Notes under the pieces: generated by a model
What the model saw: the letters and a program-made list of their open reading frames with translations, nothing else
Told to the model about the DNA's origin: nothing
The model's database searches: none
Source: an uncultured Lachnospiraceae bacterium
Lineage (GTDB): Bacteria; Bacillota; Clostridia; Lachnospirales; Lachnospiraceae
Direction: 5' to 3'
Length of the DNA: 64,000 bases
Assembly (NCBI GenBank): GCA_910586555.1
Contig: CAJUJY010000012.1
Location: 1 to 64,000 of the forward strand
Program-made: the position numbers and the translations under genes
Shown: piece by piece, positions 1-7,770 of the stretch
Layout of the letters: each line of letters starts with the position of its first letter
Position numbering within the stretch: the stretch's first letter is position 1

Positions 1-25
1 ATTACTACGACTGGGCAGTTACAAG

Positions 26-55
26 CCCATTACCTTTAGGTGATGGGTAGTTGAC
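26..55 (+). mobile_element. possible right end of an IS200/IS605-type element
   Basis: A 9-bp stem (26-34 with 39-47, one G-T wobble, four-base loop) is followed by GTAGTTGAC. This arrangement, a hairpin then GGGTAGTT(G/C)AC, is what I remember of right ends of IS200/IS605 TnpB-type elements in Clostridia. The transposase would lie to the left of the window, so the call rests on the end alone. Confidence 0.4.
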
Positions 56-120
56 TAGAAGAAATAGCTGGTATTATGGGCAAGGAAATTAATGAAATAA
101 AAACAATAATTAAAGTGTAA
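55..120 (+). pseudogene. short open frame after the putative IS end, possible gene remnant
   Basis: Directly after the putative element end the plus strand is open for about 21 codons up to a TAA at 118-120, with the peptide LEEIAGIMGKEINEIKTIIK near its end. It has no convincing ribosome binding site. It reads like the C-terminal tail of a gene cut by an insertion, but it is too short to identify and could be chance. The rest of 121-330 is AT-rich with no gene that I can support. Confidence 0.2.
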
Positions 121-334
121 AAACTTGCCAGGTAATGGATAATCCACAAAAATATAAAACCTGTTTTACACCATATAAAATCTTTAATACAGAAGCCATA
201 GGATACTGCCATATTCTATGGTTTTTGTATTAAGGGTGAAGAATAAAAAAACCATTTACTATACAAAACCATTAATTTTGTGATATTATAAAATAAATGT
301 GTGGTTATTTGTAATGTTTTAGGATAAAAAGTAT

Positions 335-342
335 GATATAAT
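335..342 (+). promoter_or_regulatory. extended -10 promoter of the MFS gene
   Basis: TGATATAAT at 334-342 is an extended -10 element placed about 25 bases before the ATG at 367. No good -35 is present at 17 bp, as is usual for extended -10 promoters. A purine-rich AAGGGGGC ribosome binding site follows. Confidence 0.5.
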
Positions 343-366
343 ACTGCCAGCAAGGGGGCCGCCCAA

Positions 367-1355
367 ATGAAAAACCAGTATAATAAAACAATTACAGCCT
401 GTTTCACAGGATATATTGTACAAGCAATCATAAATAATTTTGTACCATTGCTGTTTTTGTTTTTCCAGAAAAATTATAACATTCCAATTTCAAAGATTAC
501 ACTGCTGGTAACTTTTAATTTTGGAATACAGCTTATGGTTGATTTTCTTTCGGCCAGGTTTTTGGATAAAACAGGTTACCACATGCCAATGGTTATGGCG
601 CATATTCTATCAGCGGCTGGTCTGGTTCTGCTTACAATACTGCCAGATATACTGCCATCTCCTTTTATTGGTATTCTGGTTTCTGTAATGGTATATGCTG
701 TTGGCGGAGGGCTTTTAGAAGTCCTTGTCAGCCCGGTTGTAGAGGCATGTCCTTCTGGCAACAAGGAAAAAGCAATGAGCATGCTCCATTCTTTTTACTG
801 TTGGGGGCATGCAGGGGTTGTGCTGGTTTCAACATTGTTTTTTTATGTGGCTGGCATAGGCAGATGGAAAATACTGGCCCTTGTATGGGCGCTGGTTCCA
901 CTTGTTAATGCTTTTGTGTTTACAAAAGTCCCTATTGCAACATTGGCAGAAGAAGGGGAAACAGGGCTTAAATTAAGGGAACTGTTTAGTTCCAGTATAT
1001 TCTGGGTACTGATGTTAATGATGTTATGTGCAGGTGCAAGTGAACAGGCAGTAAGCCAGTGGGCTTCCTGCCTTTCCCTAAGCTTAGCCTGGCAGCCTGC
1101 GCTGTATGCGGACTGTCAGCAGGGATTATGTGGCCAGGGACATTCAGCAGGGCATCAGAAGCTTTGCCAAAAGGCGGGACAGCCATGTTTGCAATGCTTG
1201 CTTTAGGCGGTGACATAGGATGCATGGCAGGGCCTACATTAGCTGGAATGGTGTCAGGTATACCAGGGGGAAGCCTTAAGACAGGGATTTTAATATGTGT
1301 TATTTTTCCTGTGCTGCTGTTATTAGGAATTATTCTTTGCAGGAAAACGGATTAA
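367..1355 (+). pseudogene. MFS transporter, broken by internal deletion and frameshift
   Basis: This reads as a sugar-type major facilitator superfamily permease. The first part, codons 1 to about 231, has hydrophobic helices through SSIFWVLMLMMLCAGASEQAVSQWAS. After about base 1060 the frame continues as a tail without hydrophobic character and stops at 1206. The true C-terminal part continues one frame over, from about 1077 to the TAA at 1355, with AACAVCGLSAGIMWPGTFS and several helices. The two parts together make about 320 residues, whereas relatives have nearly 400, so roughly 60 to 75 codons are missing at the junction as well as the frame being lost. It is probably non-functional. It is monocistronic, with its own extended -10 promoter. 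Confidence 0.75.
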
Positions 1356-1449
1356 AACAATTTACAAAATACAGGCGGGTGTTTTCCAGGGTTTTATAAT
1401 GGCATATTTTTAATATTTGCCAATATCCAGATAAAAATACTGTTTTATG

Positions 1450-1478
1450 TTGCAAAATACCTCAAAAAAAAGTATAGT
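1450..1478 (+). promoter_or_regulatory. promoter of the AI-2E family gene
   Basis: TTGCAA at 1450-1455, a 17-base spacer and TATAGT at 1473-1478. It lies about 60 bases before the start of the AI-2E permease gene. Confidence 0.6.
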
Positions 1479-1537
1479 AATAATATACAAAAAGTAAAGG
1501 CGGGCATTAAACCATGCCTGCGGAAAGGAAGGCGGCT

Positions 1538-2965
1538 ATGCCAGGCATGAATGATAGTGGCACACAGGAGCCAGGATTATTAAGGAAAGCCTTTGGAAGA
1601 TGGCTTGGGCTGTTCCTTGTACTGGTAACAGCATTGTTATTTTATCTGTTTATAGTTAATTTAGACATTATATTTGGATATATTTCTTATGTGGCAGGAA
1701 TAATCAAGCCTGTTATTTATGGCGCTGTAATAGCGTATATACTAAACCCGCTTATGAAAATATACCAGAGGCTTGTTACGGCAGCATATGCAAGAAAAGG
1801 CAGGCAGGTACCAGAGAAAAAGAAAGGCATGTTTAATGGCATTTCAATTACACTGGCGCTTGTTACAGGGATTTTTATAATTGTAATATTATTTATAATG
1901 ATTATACCACAGATTATTACAACTATGGTCACACTTGTAAATAACCTTCCAGGACAGGTAGATGCTTATTACAAGGAACTTGTGGAAAAAATAGAAAACA
2001 ACCGTTTTATTGCAGATACAATGCAGGAAGTAGTCTTACAGGGAACTAAGTTCTTAGATGAAAAGATGACTACAGAGGTAATACCGTGGATGCGTACAGA
2101 GCTGCTGCCTAACCTGAATACATACGCCAAACAGTTTGCAAGCGGGATAGCGGCATTCCTTAGTGTGCTTTATAACCTTTTTATAGGCCTTATAGTTGCA
2201 ATATACCTTTTAGGCAGCAAAAGGGTTTTTGCAGCCCAGGCTAAAAAAATAATGTATGGCCTGCTTAAAAAGCACAATGCGGACATGGTTATATATTATT
2301 TACGTGTTTCCAATAATATGTTCAGCGGCTTTATATCAGGTAAAATTGTTGATTCAGCTATAATAGGTTTAATATGTTTTGTTGCAATGACAGTGTTAAA
2401 CCTTCCGTACACAATGCTTGTAAGTGTAATAGTGGGTGTAACAAATATTATACCTGTATTCGGGCCTTACATTGGTGCAGTACCAAGTGCATTGTTAATA
2501 CTTTTAGTTGATCCAAAACAGGCATTGTATTTCCTTGTGCTTATTATAATAATACAGCAGCTTGACGGGAATATAATAGGGCCTGCAATCCTTGGTGAAT
2601 CAACAGGGCTGTCTGCATTCTGGGTACTTTTTTCAATACTTCTTTTCGGCGGTTTCTGGGGAATAATGGGAATGTTAGTGGGATGTCCGCTCTTTGCCGT
2701 TATTTACCGTGTTATTAAGGACTTTATTTCTATGAAACTGCGCAAAAAAGAACTTTCAGATAACACACAGGAATACATGGATTTAAAAAGCATAGAAATA
2801 TCTGCAAGCGGGCTGGAATATGTAAAATATACAAGTGAAGAACTGAACAGCAAAAAGAAAAAGAGCAGCAATAAATTAAAAAAGGCAGTTGTAAATATAA
2901 AGAAACCAGGCAGTAAAAATGACAACAGGAACAATAAAAAAAATAAAGGCGGAAAACTTGACTAA
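1538..2965 (+). CDS. AI-2E family membrane permease (YtvI/PerM-like)
   Basis: This is an integral membrane protein of the AI-2E transporter family, 475 residues from this start. The family includes autoinducer-2 exporters, sodium/proton antiporters and sporulation protein YtvI, so the substrate cannot be read from sequence. Hydrophobic helices lie near residues 15-40, 45-65, 100-125, 195-220 and 250-375. The block containing NIIPVFGPYIGAVPSALL followed by QQLDGNIIGPAILG is the family signature. The last 50 residues are a very basic, lysine-rich cytoplasmic tail. I prefer the ATG at 1538, which has GGAAGG six bases ahead. An in-frame ATG at 1514 is possible and would add eight residues. It stands alone between its promoter and yicC. 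Confidence 0.85.
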   Translation: MPGMNDSGTQEPGLLRKAFGRWLGLFLVLVTALLFYLFIVNLDIIFGYISYVAGIIKPVIYGAVIAYILNPLMKIYQRLVTAAYARKGRQVPEKKKGMFNGISITLALVTGIFIIVILFIMIIPQIITTMVTLVNNLPGQVDAYYKELVEKIENNRFIADTMQEVVLQGTKFLDEKMTTEVIPWMRTELLPNLNTYAKQFASGIAAFLSVLYNLFIGLIVAIYLLGSKRVFAAQAKKIMYGLLKKHNADMVIYYLRVSNNMFSGFISGKIVDSAIIGLICFVAMTVLNLPYTMLVSVIVGVTNIIPVFGPYIGAVPSALLILLVDPKQALYFLVLIIIIQQLDGNIIGPAILGESTGLSAFWVLFSILLFGGFWGIMGMLVGCPLFAVIYRVIKDFISMKLRKKELSDNTQEYMDLKSIEISASGLEYVKYTSEELNSKKKKSSNKLKKAVVNIKKPGSKNDNRNNKKNKGGKLD

Positions 2966-3025
2966 TTGGAAGCTTTACCTTATAATTAACCAGTTGTATT
3001 AGATATGGCTTTTCTGGAGGAAATT

Positions 3026-3904
3026 ATGGTTAAGAGTATGACAGGCTTTGGCCGTTATGAAGCGGCATGCCGTGATTATAAAGTAAGTGTTGAAATAAAG
3101 TCAGTAAACCACAGGTATTGTGATATAAACATTAAACAGCCTAAAAAATTCCTGGCATTTGAAAATGATATCAGGAATATTGTAAAACAGTATGCAGCAC
3201 GTGGGAAGATAGATATATTTATAAGTTATGATGATTATTCTGACAGTGCATTTGCTGTAAGGTATAACCCTGCTGTTGCAAAAGGCTATATGGAAGCAAT
3301 AAAGGAAGCATCAGAAGAGTTTGGCATAGAGCCCTGCATAACTTCAGCAATGCTTGTAAGATTCCCGGATGTAATTACCCTTGAAGAGGGCGGAAGTGAT
3401 GCAGGGAACGGGTTTGGCAGGATACAGGAAGCTGTACATAAAGCATGTGTACAGTTTATGGAAACACGCACCAGGGAAGGAAAAGATCTGTATAATGATA
3501 TAAAAGCCAAACTTGCAGGCATTACAGGTCTTACAAAGCAGGTAGAAGAGCGTTCACCACAGATAATAGCGGGGTACAGGCAGAAACTTACAGATAAAAT
3601 CCTGGAAGCTGCAAATGGCATAAAAATTGATGAAGGAGTACTTGCTACAGAAATAATTGTTTTTGCAGATAAAGTGTGTGTTGATGAAGAAACTGTACGT
3701 TTAAGAAGCCATATTGCTAATATGGAAGCTACACTGTCATGCGGCGGGCCGGCGGGCCGCAAGCTTGATTTTATTGCCCAGGAGATGAACAGGGAGGCCA
3801 ACACTATACTTTCCAAAGCAAATGATGCCATGCTTTCCAGGATAGCGATTGAATTGAAGACTGAAATAGAGAAAATACGTGAACAGATACAAAATATTGA
3901 ATAA
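3026..3904 (+). CDS. yicC: YicC/YloC family endoribonuclease
   Basis: 292 residues, full length for the family. It begins with the typical MVKSMTGFGR and has the N-terminal YicC domain, then the DUF1732 C-terminal domain with LRSHIANMEATLSCGGPAGRKLDFIAQEMNRE-type sequence (about residues 225-260). Family members (E. coli YicC, B. subtilis YloC) are RNases that act on RNA 3' regions. The ATG at 3026 is chosen over 3005 because TGGAGG sits five bases ahead and because family proteins start at this point. It heads the classical Firmicutes string yicC-remA-gmk-rpoZ, with 14 bases to remA. Confidence 0.93.
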   Translation: MVKSMTGFGRYEAACRDYKVSVEIKSVNHRYCDINIKQPKKFLAFENDIRNIVKQYAARGKIDIFISYDDYSDSAFAVRYNPAVAKGYMEAIKEASEEFGIEPCITSAMLVRFPDVITLEEGGSDAGNGFGRIQEAVHKACVQFMETRTREGKDLYNDIKAKLAGITGLTKQVEERSPQIIAGYRQKLTDKILEAANGIKIDEGVLATEIIVFADKVCVDEETVRLRSHIANMEATLSCGGPAGRKLDFIAQEMNREANTILSKANDAMLSRIAIELKTEIEKIREQIQNIE

Positions 3905-3918
3905 GAAAGAGAAGGTAT

Positions 3919-4182
3919 ATGTTAGTAAATATTGGATATGGCAATGTAGTGAACATGGATAAAGTAGTAAGCATTATAAAGGCTGATGCAGCGCCTATAA
4001 AACGCATGGTACAGGCAGCAAAGGATAATAATCTTGCAGTTGATGCTACATGCGGGCGCAAGACTAAATGTGTGCTTGTTATGGAAAGCGGTCATATAGT
4101 GCTTTCTGCGCTGCTTTCTGAAACAATAGAAAACAGGGCAGAAGGGGTACAGGCGGCAGAAAGGGGTAATGAAGATGCCTAA
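3919..4182 (+). CDS. remA: RemA family regulator (DUF370)
   Basis: 87 residues. It starts LVNIGYGNVVNMDKVVSII and contains DATCGRKTKCVLVMESGHIVLSAL, the diagnostic sequence of RemA/YlzA. In Bacillus subtilis RemA is a DNA-binding protein that activates extracellular matrix and osmoprotection genes. RemA proteins form ring-like oligomers that wrap DNA. It sits between yicC and gmk as in most Firmicutes and overlaps the start of gmk, so translation is probably coupled. Given the surface-polysaccharide locus elsewhere in this window, a role in envelope regulation would fit, but that is inference. Confidence 0.92.
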   Translation: MLVNIGYGNVVNMDKVVSIIKADAAPIKRMVQAAKDNNLAVDATCGRKTKCVLVMESGHIVLSALLSETIENRAEGVQAAERGNEDA

Positions 4183-4792
4183 AAAGGGAATAATTACAGT
4201 TATTTCAGGATTTTCAGGTGCAGGCAAAGGGACTGTAATAAATGAACTTGTCAAAAAATATGGTTACGCTGTTTCAATATCTGCAACAACAAGGCAGCCA
4301 AGAGAGGGAGAAAAAGAAGGGAAAGACTACTTTTTTAAAACAAAAGAAGAATTTATACAAATGGTTAATAATGGAAAATTCATAGAATATGCAAAATATG
4401 TAGATAATTATTATGGTACACCTAAAGATTATGTATACAGCCAGATAAATAACGGCAAAGATGTACTTCTTGAAATAGAAATGCAGGGTGCAATGCAGGT
4501 TAAAGAAAATTTTCCTGGTGTTTCCCTGGTATTTATCACACCCCCGGATATTAAAGAACTTAAAAGGCGCCTTTTAAAACGTGGTACTGAAACAGAAGAA
4601 GTTATCAAAAAAAGGATTGCCAGGGCTTCTGAAGAATGTGGTTATATGGAAAAATATGATTATATTATTGTAAATGACGGACTTGAAGAGTGTGTTGAAC
4701 AGGTGCATGCCCTTATACAGTCACTGCACTTTACAAGTAATAACCAGAAAGAGCTTATTGAAGGGATAAGCAGTAATTTTAATTTAAAATAG
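4175..4792 (+). CDS. gmk: guanylate kinase
   Basis: Phosphorylates GMP to GDP with ATP in the cytoplasm. 205 residues, normal length. It has the P-loop GFSGAGKGT near residue 11, the GMP-binding SATTRQPREGEKEGKDYFF, the YGTPKDYV region and the lid motif KRRLLKRGTETEE. The ATG at 4175 is preferred over the one at 4169 because AAAGGGG then lies at a normal eight-base spacing. It overlaps the end of remA by eight bases. Next comes the omega-subunit gene, 56 bases away, in the same direction. Confidence 0.96.
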   Translation: MPKKGIITVISGFSGAGKGTVINELVKKYGYAVSISATTRQPREGEKEGKDYFFKTKEEFIQMVNNGKFIEYAKYVDNYYGTPKDYVYSQINNGKDVLLEIEMQGAMQVKENFPGVSLVFITPPDIKELKRRLLKRGTETEEVIKKRIARASEECGYMEKYDYIIVNDGLEECVEQVHALIQSLHFTSNNQKELIEGISSNFNLK

Positions 4793-4848
4793 ACAGCAAT
4801 CCCTGCCTCTGGTGTGGCGGGCTAAAACAAGCTGAAAGGAGAATTTTT

Positions 4849-5403
4849 ATGTTACATCCATCATACACAGATTTAATGAAATTAGTAAACAGTGAGGTTG
4901 AATCAGGTGAAGCCCCTGTTGTAAACAGCAGGTATTCCATAGTGCTTGCTACTTCAAAGAGGGCACGCCAGATTATAGATGGTGCAGAAACATATGTAAT
5001 ACCAAAATGTCCTAAGCCTCTTTCAGTTGCTATTGATGAACTTAATAATTCTAAAATACGCATCTTAAGTGAAGAAGAGGCAGCAGAAGTGGAGGCAAGG
5101 AAAGCAGCAGAAGCAGCAATAGCCTTTAAAGAACAAGAAGAAGCCATTGGAACAGAGAAAACAGACGGGGTACCAGATTCCCTGGATGAAGAGGATGGGG
5201 GGAATGAAGCAGGTTTTGTATGTACAGTCTGTGGATATGTATATAAAGGCAGTACACTTCCAGAAGACTTTATATGCCCTGTATGCAGGAACGGGGAAGA
5301 AACATACCCTGGTACTGGCGGGGAAGAAATGGCAGATACAGTTACAGCAACATCTGAAACCAGGATGCCAGAAGATACACTGAAAAACCCTGTAGAAGAT
5401 TAA
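4849..5403 (+). CDS. rpoZ: RNA polymerase omega subunit fused to a rubredoxin-like domain
   Basis: 184 residues, about twice the length of a normal omega. Residues 1 to about 85 are a recognisable omega: MLHPSYTDLMKLVNSEV, NSRYSIVLATSKRARQI and YVIPKCPKPLSVAIDEL. An acidic, alanine-rich linker (about 85-120) follows. Then comes FVCTVCGYVYKGSTLPEDF with a second CPVC, two CxxC knuckles 14 residues apart, which is the iron-binding pattern of rubredoxin-like domains. A polar tail ends the protein. The reading frame is continuous over both parts, so this is not two genes. The same rubredoxin module, nearly word for word, ends the flavin reductase at 34648-35253. Omega assists RNA polymerase assembly; the added domain suggests redox or metal sensing, which is inference. 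Confidence 0.88.
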   Translation: MLHPSYTDLMKLVNSEVESGEAPVVNSRYSIVLATSKRARQIIDGAETYVIPKCPKPLSVAIDELNNSKIRILSEEEAAEVEARKAAEAAIAFKEQEEAIGTEKTDGVPDSLDEEDGGNEAGFVCTVCGYVYKGSTLPEDFICPVCRNGEETYPGTGGEEMADTVTATSETRMPEDTLKNPVED

Positions 5404-5427
5404 TTGTTATTATAGGTGGTATTTATA

Positions 5428-6075
5428 ATGGAAAATGGATTTAATAGCATGGAAAATACACAAAATGTTAAACAGGATACACAAGAGGGCAGCAAACCCC
5501 ATACAGATGGGGAAGAGGGCAGGCAGGAGGAAATCCCGGCAGGCAGGAAACTTTGCAACAGTATAATTGAACTTTGTGTTTATGTTGCAATAATTGTTGT
5601 ATGTGTTGCTTTTGTACCTAAATATGTGTTACAGAGGACTATTGTTGATGGTAAATCAATGATGGATACATTAAAAAATGGTGAAAACCTTCTTGTAGAG
5701 AAGGTTTCATACCATTTTACTGATCCTGGAAGGTTTGACGTAATAGTTTTCTACCCGCATGGGCGTGACAGCAGTGATTATTATATTAAAAGAGTAATAG
5801 GGCTTCCTGGTGAAACTGTACAGATTAAGGGTGAAGACATATACATAAATGACAAAAAGCTGGAAGAAAATTTTGGCAAAGACCCTATTATGGATCCAGG
5901 CATAGCAGAAGAACCAATAAAGCTTGGTGATGACGAATTTTTTGTGCTTGGTGATAACCGTACTGTAAGTGAAGATAGCCGGTATGAAGAAGTAGGGCCT
6001 GTTAAACGTGAGAATATAGAAGGCAGGGCAATTCTTAGGATATATCCCCTGTCAGAATTTGGAACGTTTGAATAA
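5428..6075 (+). CDS. lepB: type I signal peptidase
   Basis: Cleaves signal peptides of exported proteins at the outer face of the membrane. 215 residues. The N-terminal 40 residues are polar and glutamate-rich, followed by one membrane segment at about 46-64. The catalytic Ser77 is in DGKSMMDTL and the general base Lys121 is in YIKRVIGLPGE. The final box is FFVLGDNRTVSEDSR. The usual proline of box B is replaced by aspartate here. The start at ATG 5428 has AGGTGG eight bases ahead; a GTG at 5416 lies inside that site and is unlikely. It follows the omega gene by 24 bases. Confidence 0.93.
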   Translation: MENGFNSMENTQNVKQDTQEGSKPHTDGEEGRQEEIPAGRKLCNSIIELCVYVAIIVVCVAFVPKYVLQRTIVDGKSMMDTLKNGENLLVEKVSYHFTDPGRFDVIVFYPHGRDSSDYYIKRVIGLPGETVQIKGEDIYINDKKLEENFGKDPIMDPGIAEEPIKLGDDEFFVLGDNRTVSEDSRYEEVGPVKRENIEGRAILRIYPLSEFGTFE

Positions 6076-6110
6076 ATGTCTGGCAAGACACAACAGGGGG
6101 CTTAATTATT

Positions 6111-7103
6111 ATGAAAGATTTAAAACGTGAAATAACTCTTATGGCAGGGATTATAGTTATGGCTGTTATAGTTGTTACTGCACTAGGCATAAATAAAATC
6201 AGTAACAGCCTTAATGTTTCCAATGCTGCTGAAACAGAAAAACAAACAGAAAAATTTGAATTTTTACAGACAACAGGTTCAGTTAAAGCTGGAAGCCAAT
6301 TCCAGTTTGGCGTAACAGGAGGGGATACAGGGAAAACTACCGTCTGGTCTGTATCTGGCAAAAAGTATGCCATAATAAGCCAGGAAGGTGTGCTTCATGC
6401 AAAAAGGGCTGGAAAAGTTACTGTTTATGCAAAAAATGCAGGCAATATACTTTCATGTGATGTTGATATAAAAGGTAAGAAAAAAGTGGCAATAGATGCA
6501 GGCCACCAGTTACATTCTGACAGCAGCACAGAACCGGTTGGCCCTGGTTCTTCTACTAAGAAGGCTAAAATATCAGGAGGTGCAACAGGTGTTTCTACAG
6601 GTGTACCTGAATACAAGCTTACATTAAGCGTTGCCAAAAAGCTTGAAAAAGAACTGGTTAGCAGGGGATATGACGTTTATATGGTACGTACAAAGAATAA
6701 TGTAAATATAAGTAATAAAAAGAGGGCGTTAAAAGCTAACAAAAGCGGTTCTGACATTTATATAAGGCTTCATGGTGACAGTGCTTCTTCATCTTCGGCA
6801 AAAGGTGCAAGTGCGCTTTACCCGTCAAAATCTAATCCATATGTTAAAAAACTTAGTAAAAAATCGCTTAAACTTTCAAAAGCTGTATTAGACAGTTACT
6901 GTGATGTTACAGGGATAAATAACAGGGGCTGTGTTGTACGGGATGACCTTACAGGGACTAACTGGAGCCAGATACCTGTTACCCTTATTGAAATGGGCTT
7001 TATGAGCAATGGTGCAGAAGACAGGAAAATGCAGAAAAAGGCATTCCAGAATAAAATGGCAAAGGGAATTGCAGATGGAATAGATGCATATTTTGGCTTC
7101 TGA
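6111..7103 (+). CDS. secreted N-acetylmuramoyl-L-alanine amidase with Ig-like domain
   Basis: 330 residues. There is an N-terminal membrane anchor or signal (about 8-27), then an Ig-like domain (about 50-122), then a zinc-dependent Amidase_3 domain (about 124-330). The zinc ligands are visible: His132 in IDAGHQ, Glu167 in VPEYKL and His221 in IRLHGDS. The catalytic Glu294 lies in LIEMGFMSN. It should cleave the bond between MurNAc and the stem peptide outside the membrane. It lies 35 bases after lepB. It is an active-looking relative of the degenerate amidase at 29544-30509 and gives the natural comparison for that protein. Confidence 0.9.
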   Translation: MKDLKREITLMAGIIVMAVIVVTALGINKISNSLNVSNAAETEKQTEKFEFLQTTGSVKAGSQFQFGVTGGDTGKTTVWSVSGKKYAIISQEGVLHAKRAGKVTVYAKNAGNILSCDVDIKGKKKVAIDAGHQLHSDSSTEPVGPGSSTKKAKISGGATGVSTGVPEYKLTLSVAKKLEKELVSRGYDVYMVRTKNNVNISNKKRALKANKSGSDIYIRLHGDSASSSSAKGASALYPSKSNPYVKKLSKKSLKLSKAVLDSYCDVTGINNRGCVVRDDLTGTNWSQIPVTLIEMGFMSNGAEDRKMQKKAFQNKMAKGIADGIDAYFGF

Positions 7104-7161
7104 TTTCCCAGGTTTTACCCCTGTCTTTTATGGTTTGTCTGGCAGGATTTGTAATTTTATC

Positions 7162-7190
7162 TTGAATTGCTATGTAATTGGGAGTAATAT
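7162..7190 (+). promoter_or_regulatory. promoter of the comFB-like gene
   Basis: TTGAAT at 7162-7167, a 17-base spacer and TAATAT at 7185-7190, about 65 bases before the ATG at 7256. Confidence 0.55.
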
Positions 7191-7255
7191 ATAGCATAGG
7201 CAGTAGTTACATCTAAAAACAGGATTTGGGCGTATACGTCAGATAGGAGTAGCAA

Positions 7256-7540
7256 ATGGAAGGTTTAACAAATATGATGGAGGAAACCGTTTTAACAAAA
7301 ATAGACCAGTTGTGGCAGACAACTGATTATTGTAAATGTGACCAGTGTAAAATTGACATTGCTGCATATGCACTTAACAGGCTTCCCCCAAGGTATGTAC
7401 ATTCATTGGCAGGGGCGCTTATACATAAATTTGATGCATCTACAATACAAATGGATGCAGAAATTACAGCATGTGTGTATAATGCAATCGTCCGTATTGG
7501 TGAAGACCCGAACCATGATTCCCAGAAAACAGGTTATTAA
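7256..7540 (+). CDS. ComFB family late-competence protein
   Basis: 94 residues. It matches the ComFB family as I remember it: a helical protein with a CxCxxC cluster (YCKCDQCKIDIAAYALNRL, residues about 26-44), the PPRYV motif and a C-terminal ACVYNAIVRI. In Bacillus subtilis comFB lies between the DNA-uptake genes comFA and comFC but its role is unclear; cyanobacterial relatives bind cyclic dinucleotides. Here it is monocistronic with its own promoter and a terminator, away from other competence genes. TAGGAG precedes the start. Confidence 0.82.
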   Translation: MEGLTNMMEETVLTKIDQLWQTTDYCKCDQCKIDIAAYALNRLPPRYVHSLAGALIHKFDASTIQMDAEITACVYNAIVRIGEDPNHDSQKTGY

Positions 7541-7549
7541 TAATTTTTT

Positions 7550-7580
7550 CTGTAATATATCTGTATTACAGGTGTTTTTT
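7550..7580 (+). terminator. intrinsic terminator of the comFB-like gene
   Basis: CTGTAAT at 7550-7556 pairs with ATTACAG at 7565-7571 and is followed by GTGTTTTTT. Confidence 0.75.
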
Positions 7581-7598
7581 GCTTATAATGTTAAAAAT

Positions 7599-7627
7599 GT
7601 GCTAGGAAACCAGATGTTTCCTGGCAC
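7599..7627 (-). terminator. hairpin terminator downstream of DAHP synthase
   Basis: A 12-bp stem with one wobble pair and a five-base loop. Read on the minus strand it is followed by ATTTTTA, which suits a terminator for the gene ending at 7771. Confidence 0.6.
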
Positions 7628-7770
7628 AAAATATAATTCAAAACGGGAAGTTGCTTATCTCTTTATTTGTTTTGATAAATGGAGTTCATTATCATCAATA
7701 TATCCTAATTTACCATATACAGACTGGGCAACGGTGTTTTTCTTTCCTGTAAGAAGTCTGCCTCCACAAA

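Noticed and set aside
3286..3831. 181-codon minus-strand frame opposite yicC
   Set aside because: It is the complement of a well-conserved gene and shows no family pattern.
5196..5201. G6 run in the omega-rubredoxin gene as a phase-variation site
   Set aside because: Six G is short, and switching a core polymerase subunit off makes little sense; only the runs of nine or ten were kept.
5147..5383. Open frame inside the omega-rubredoxin gene in another frame
   Set aside because: The main frame is continuous and carries both recognised domains; the alternative has no ribosome binding site or family resemblance.
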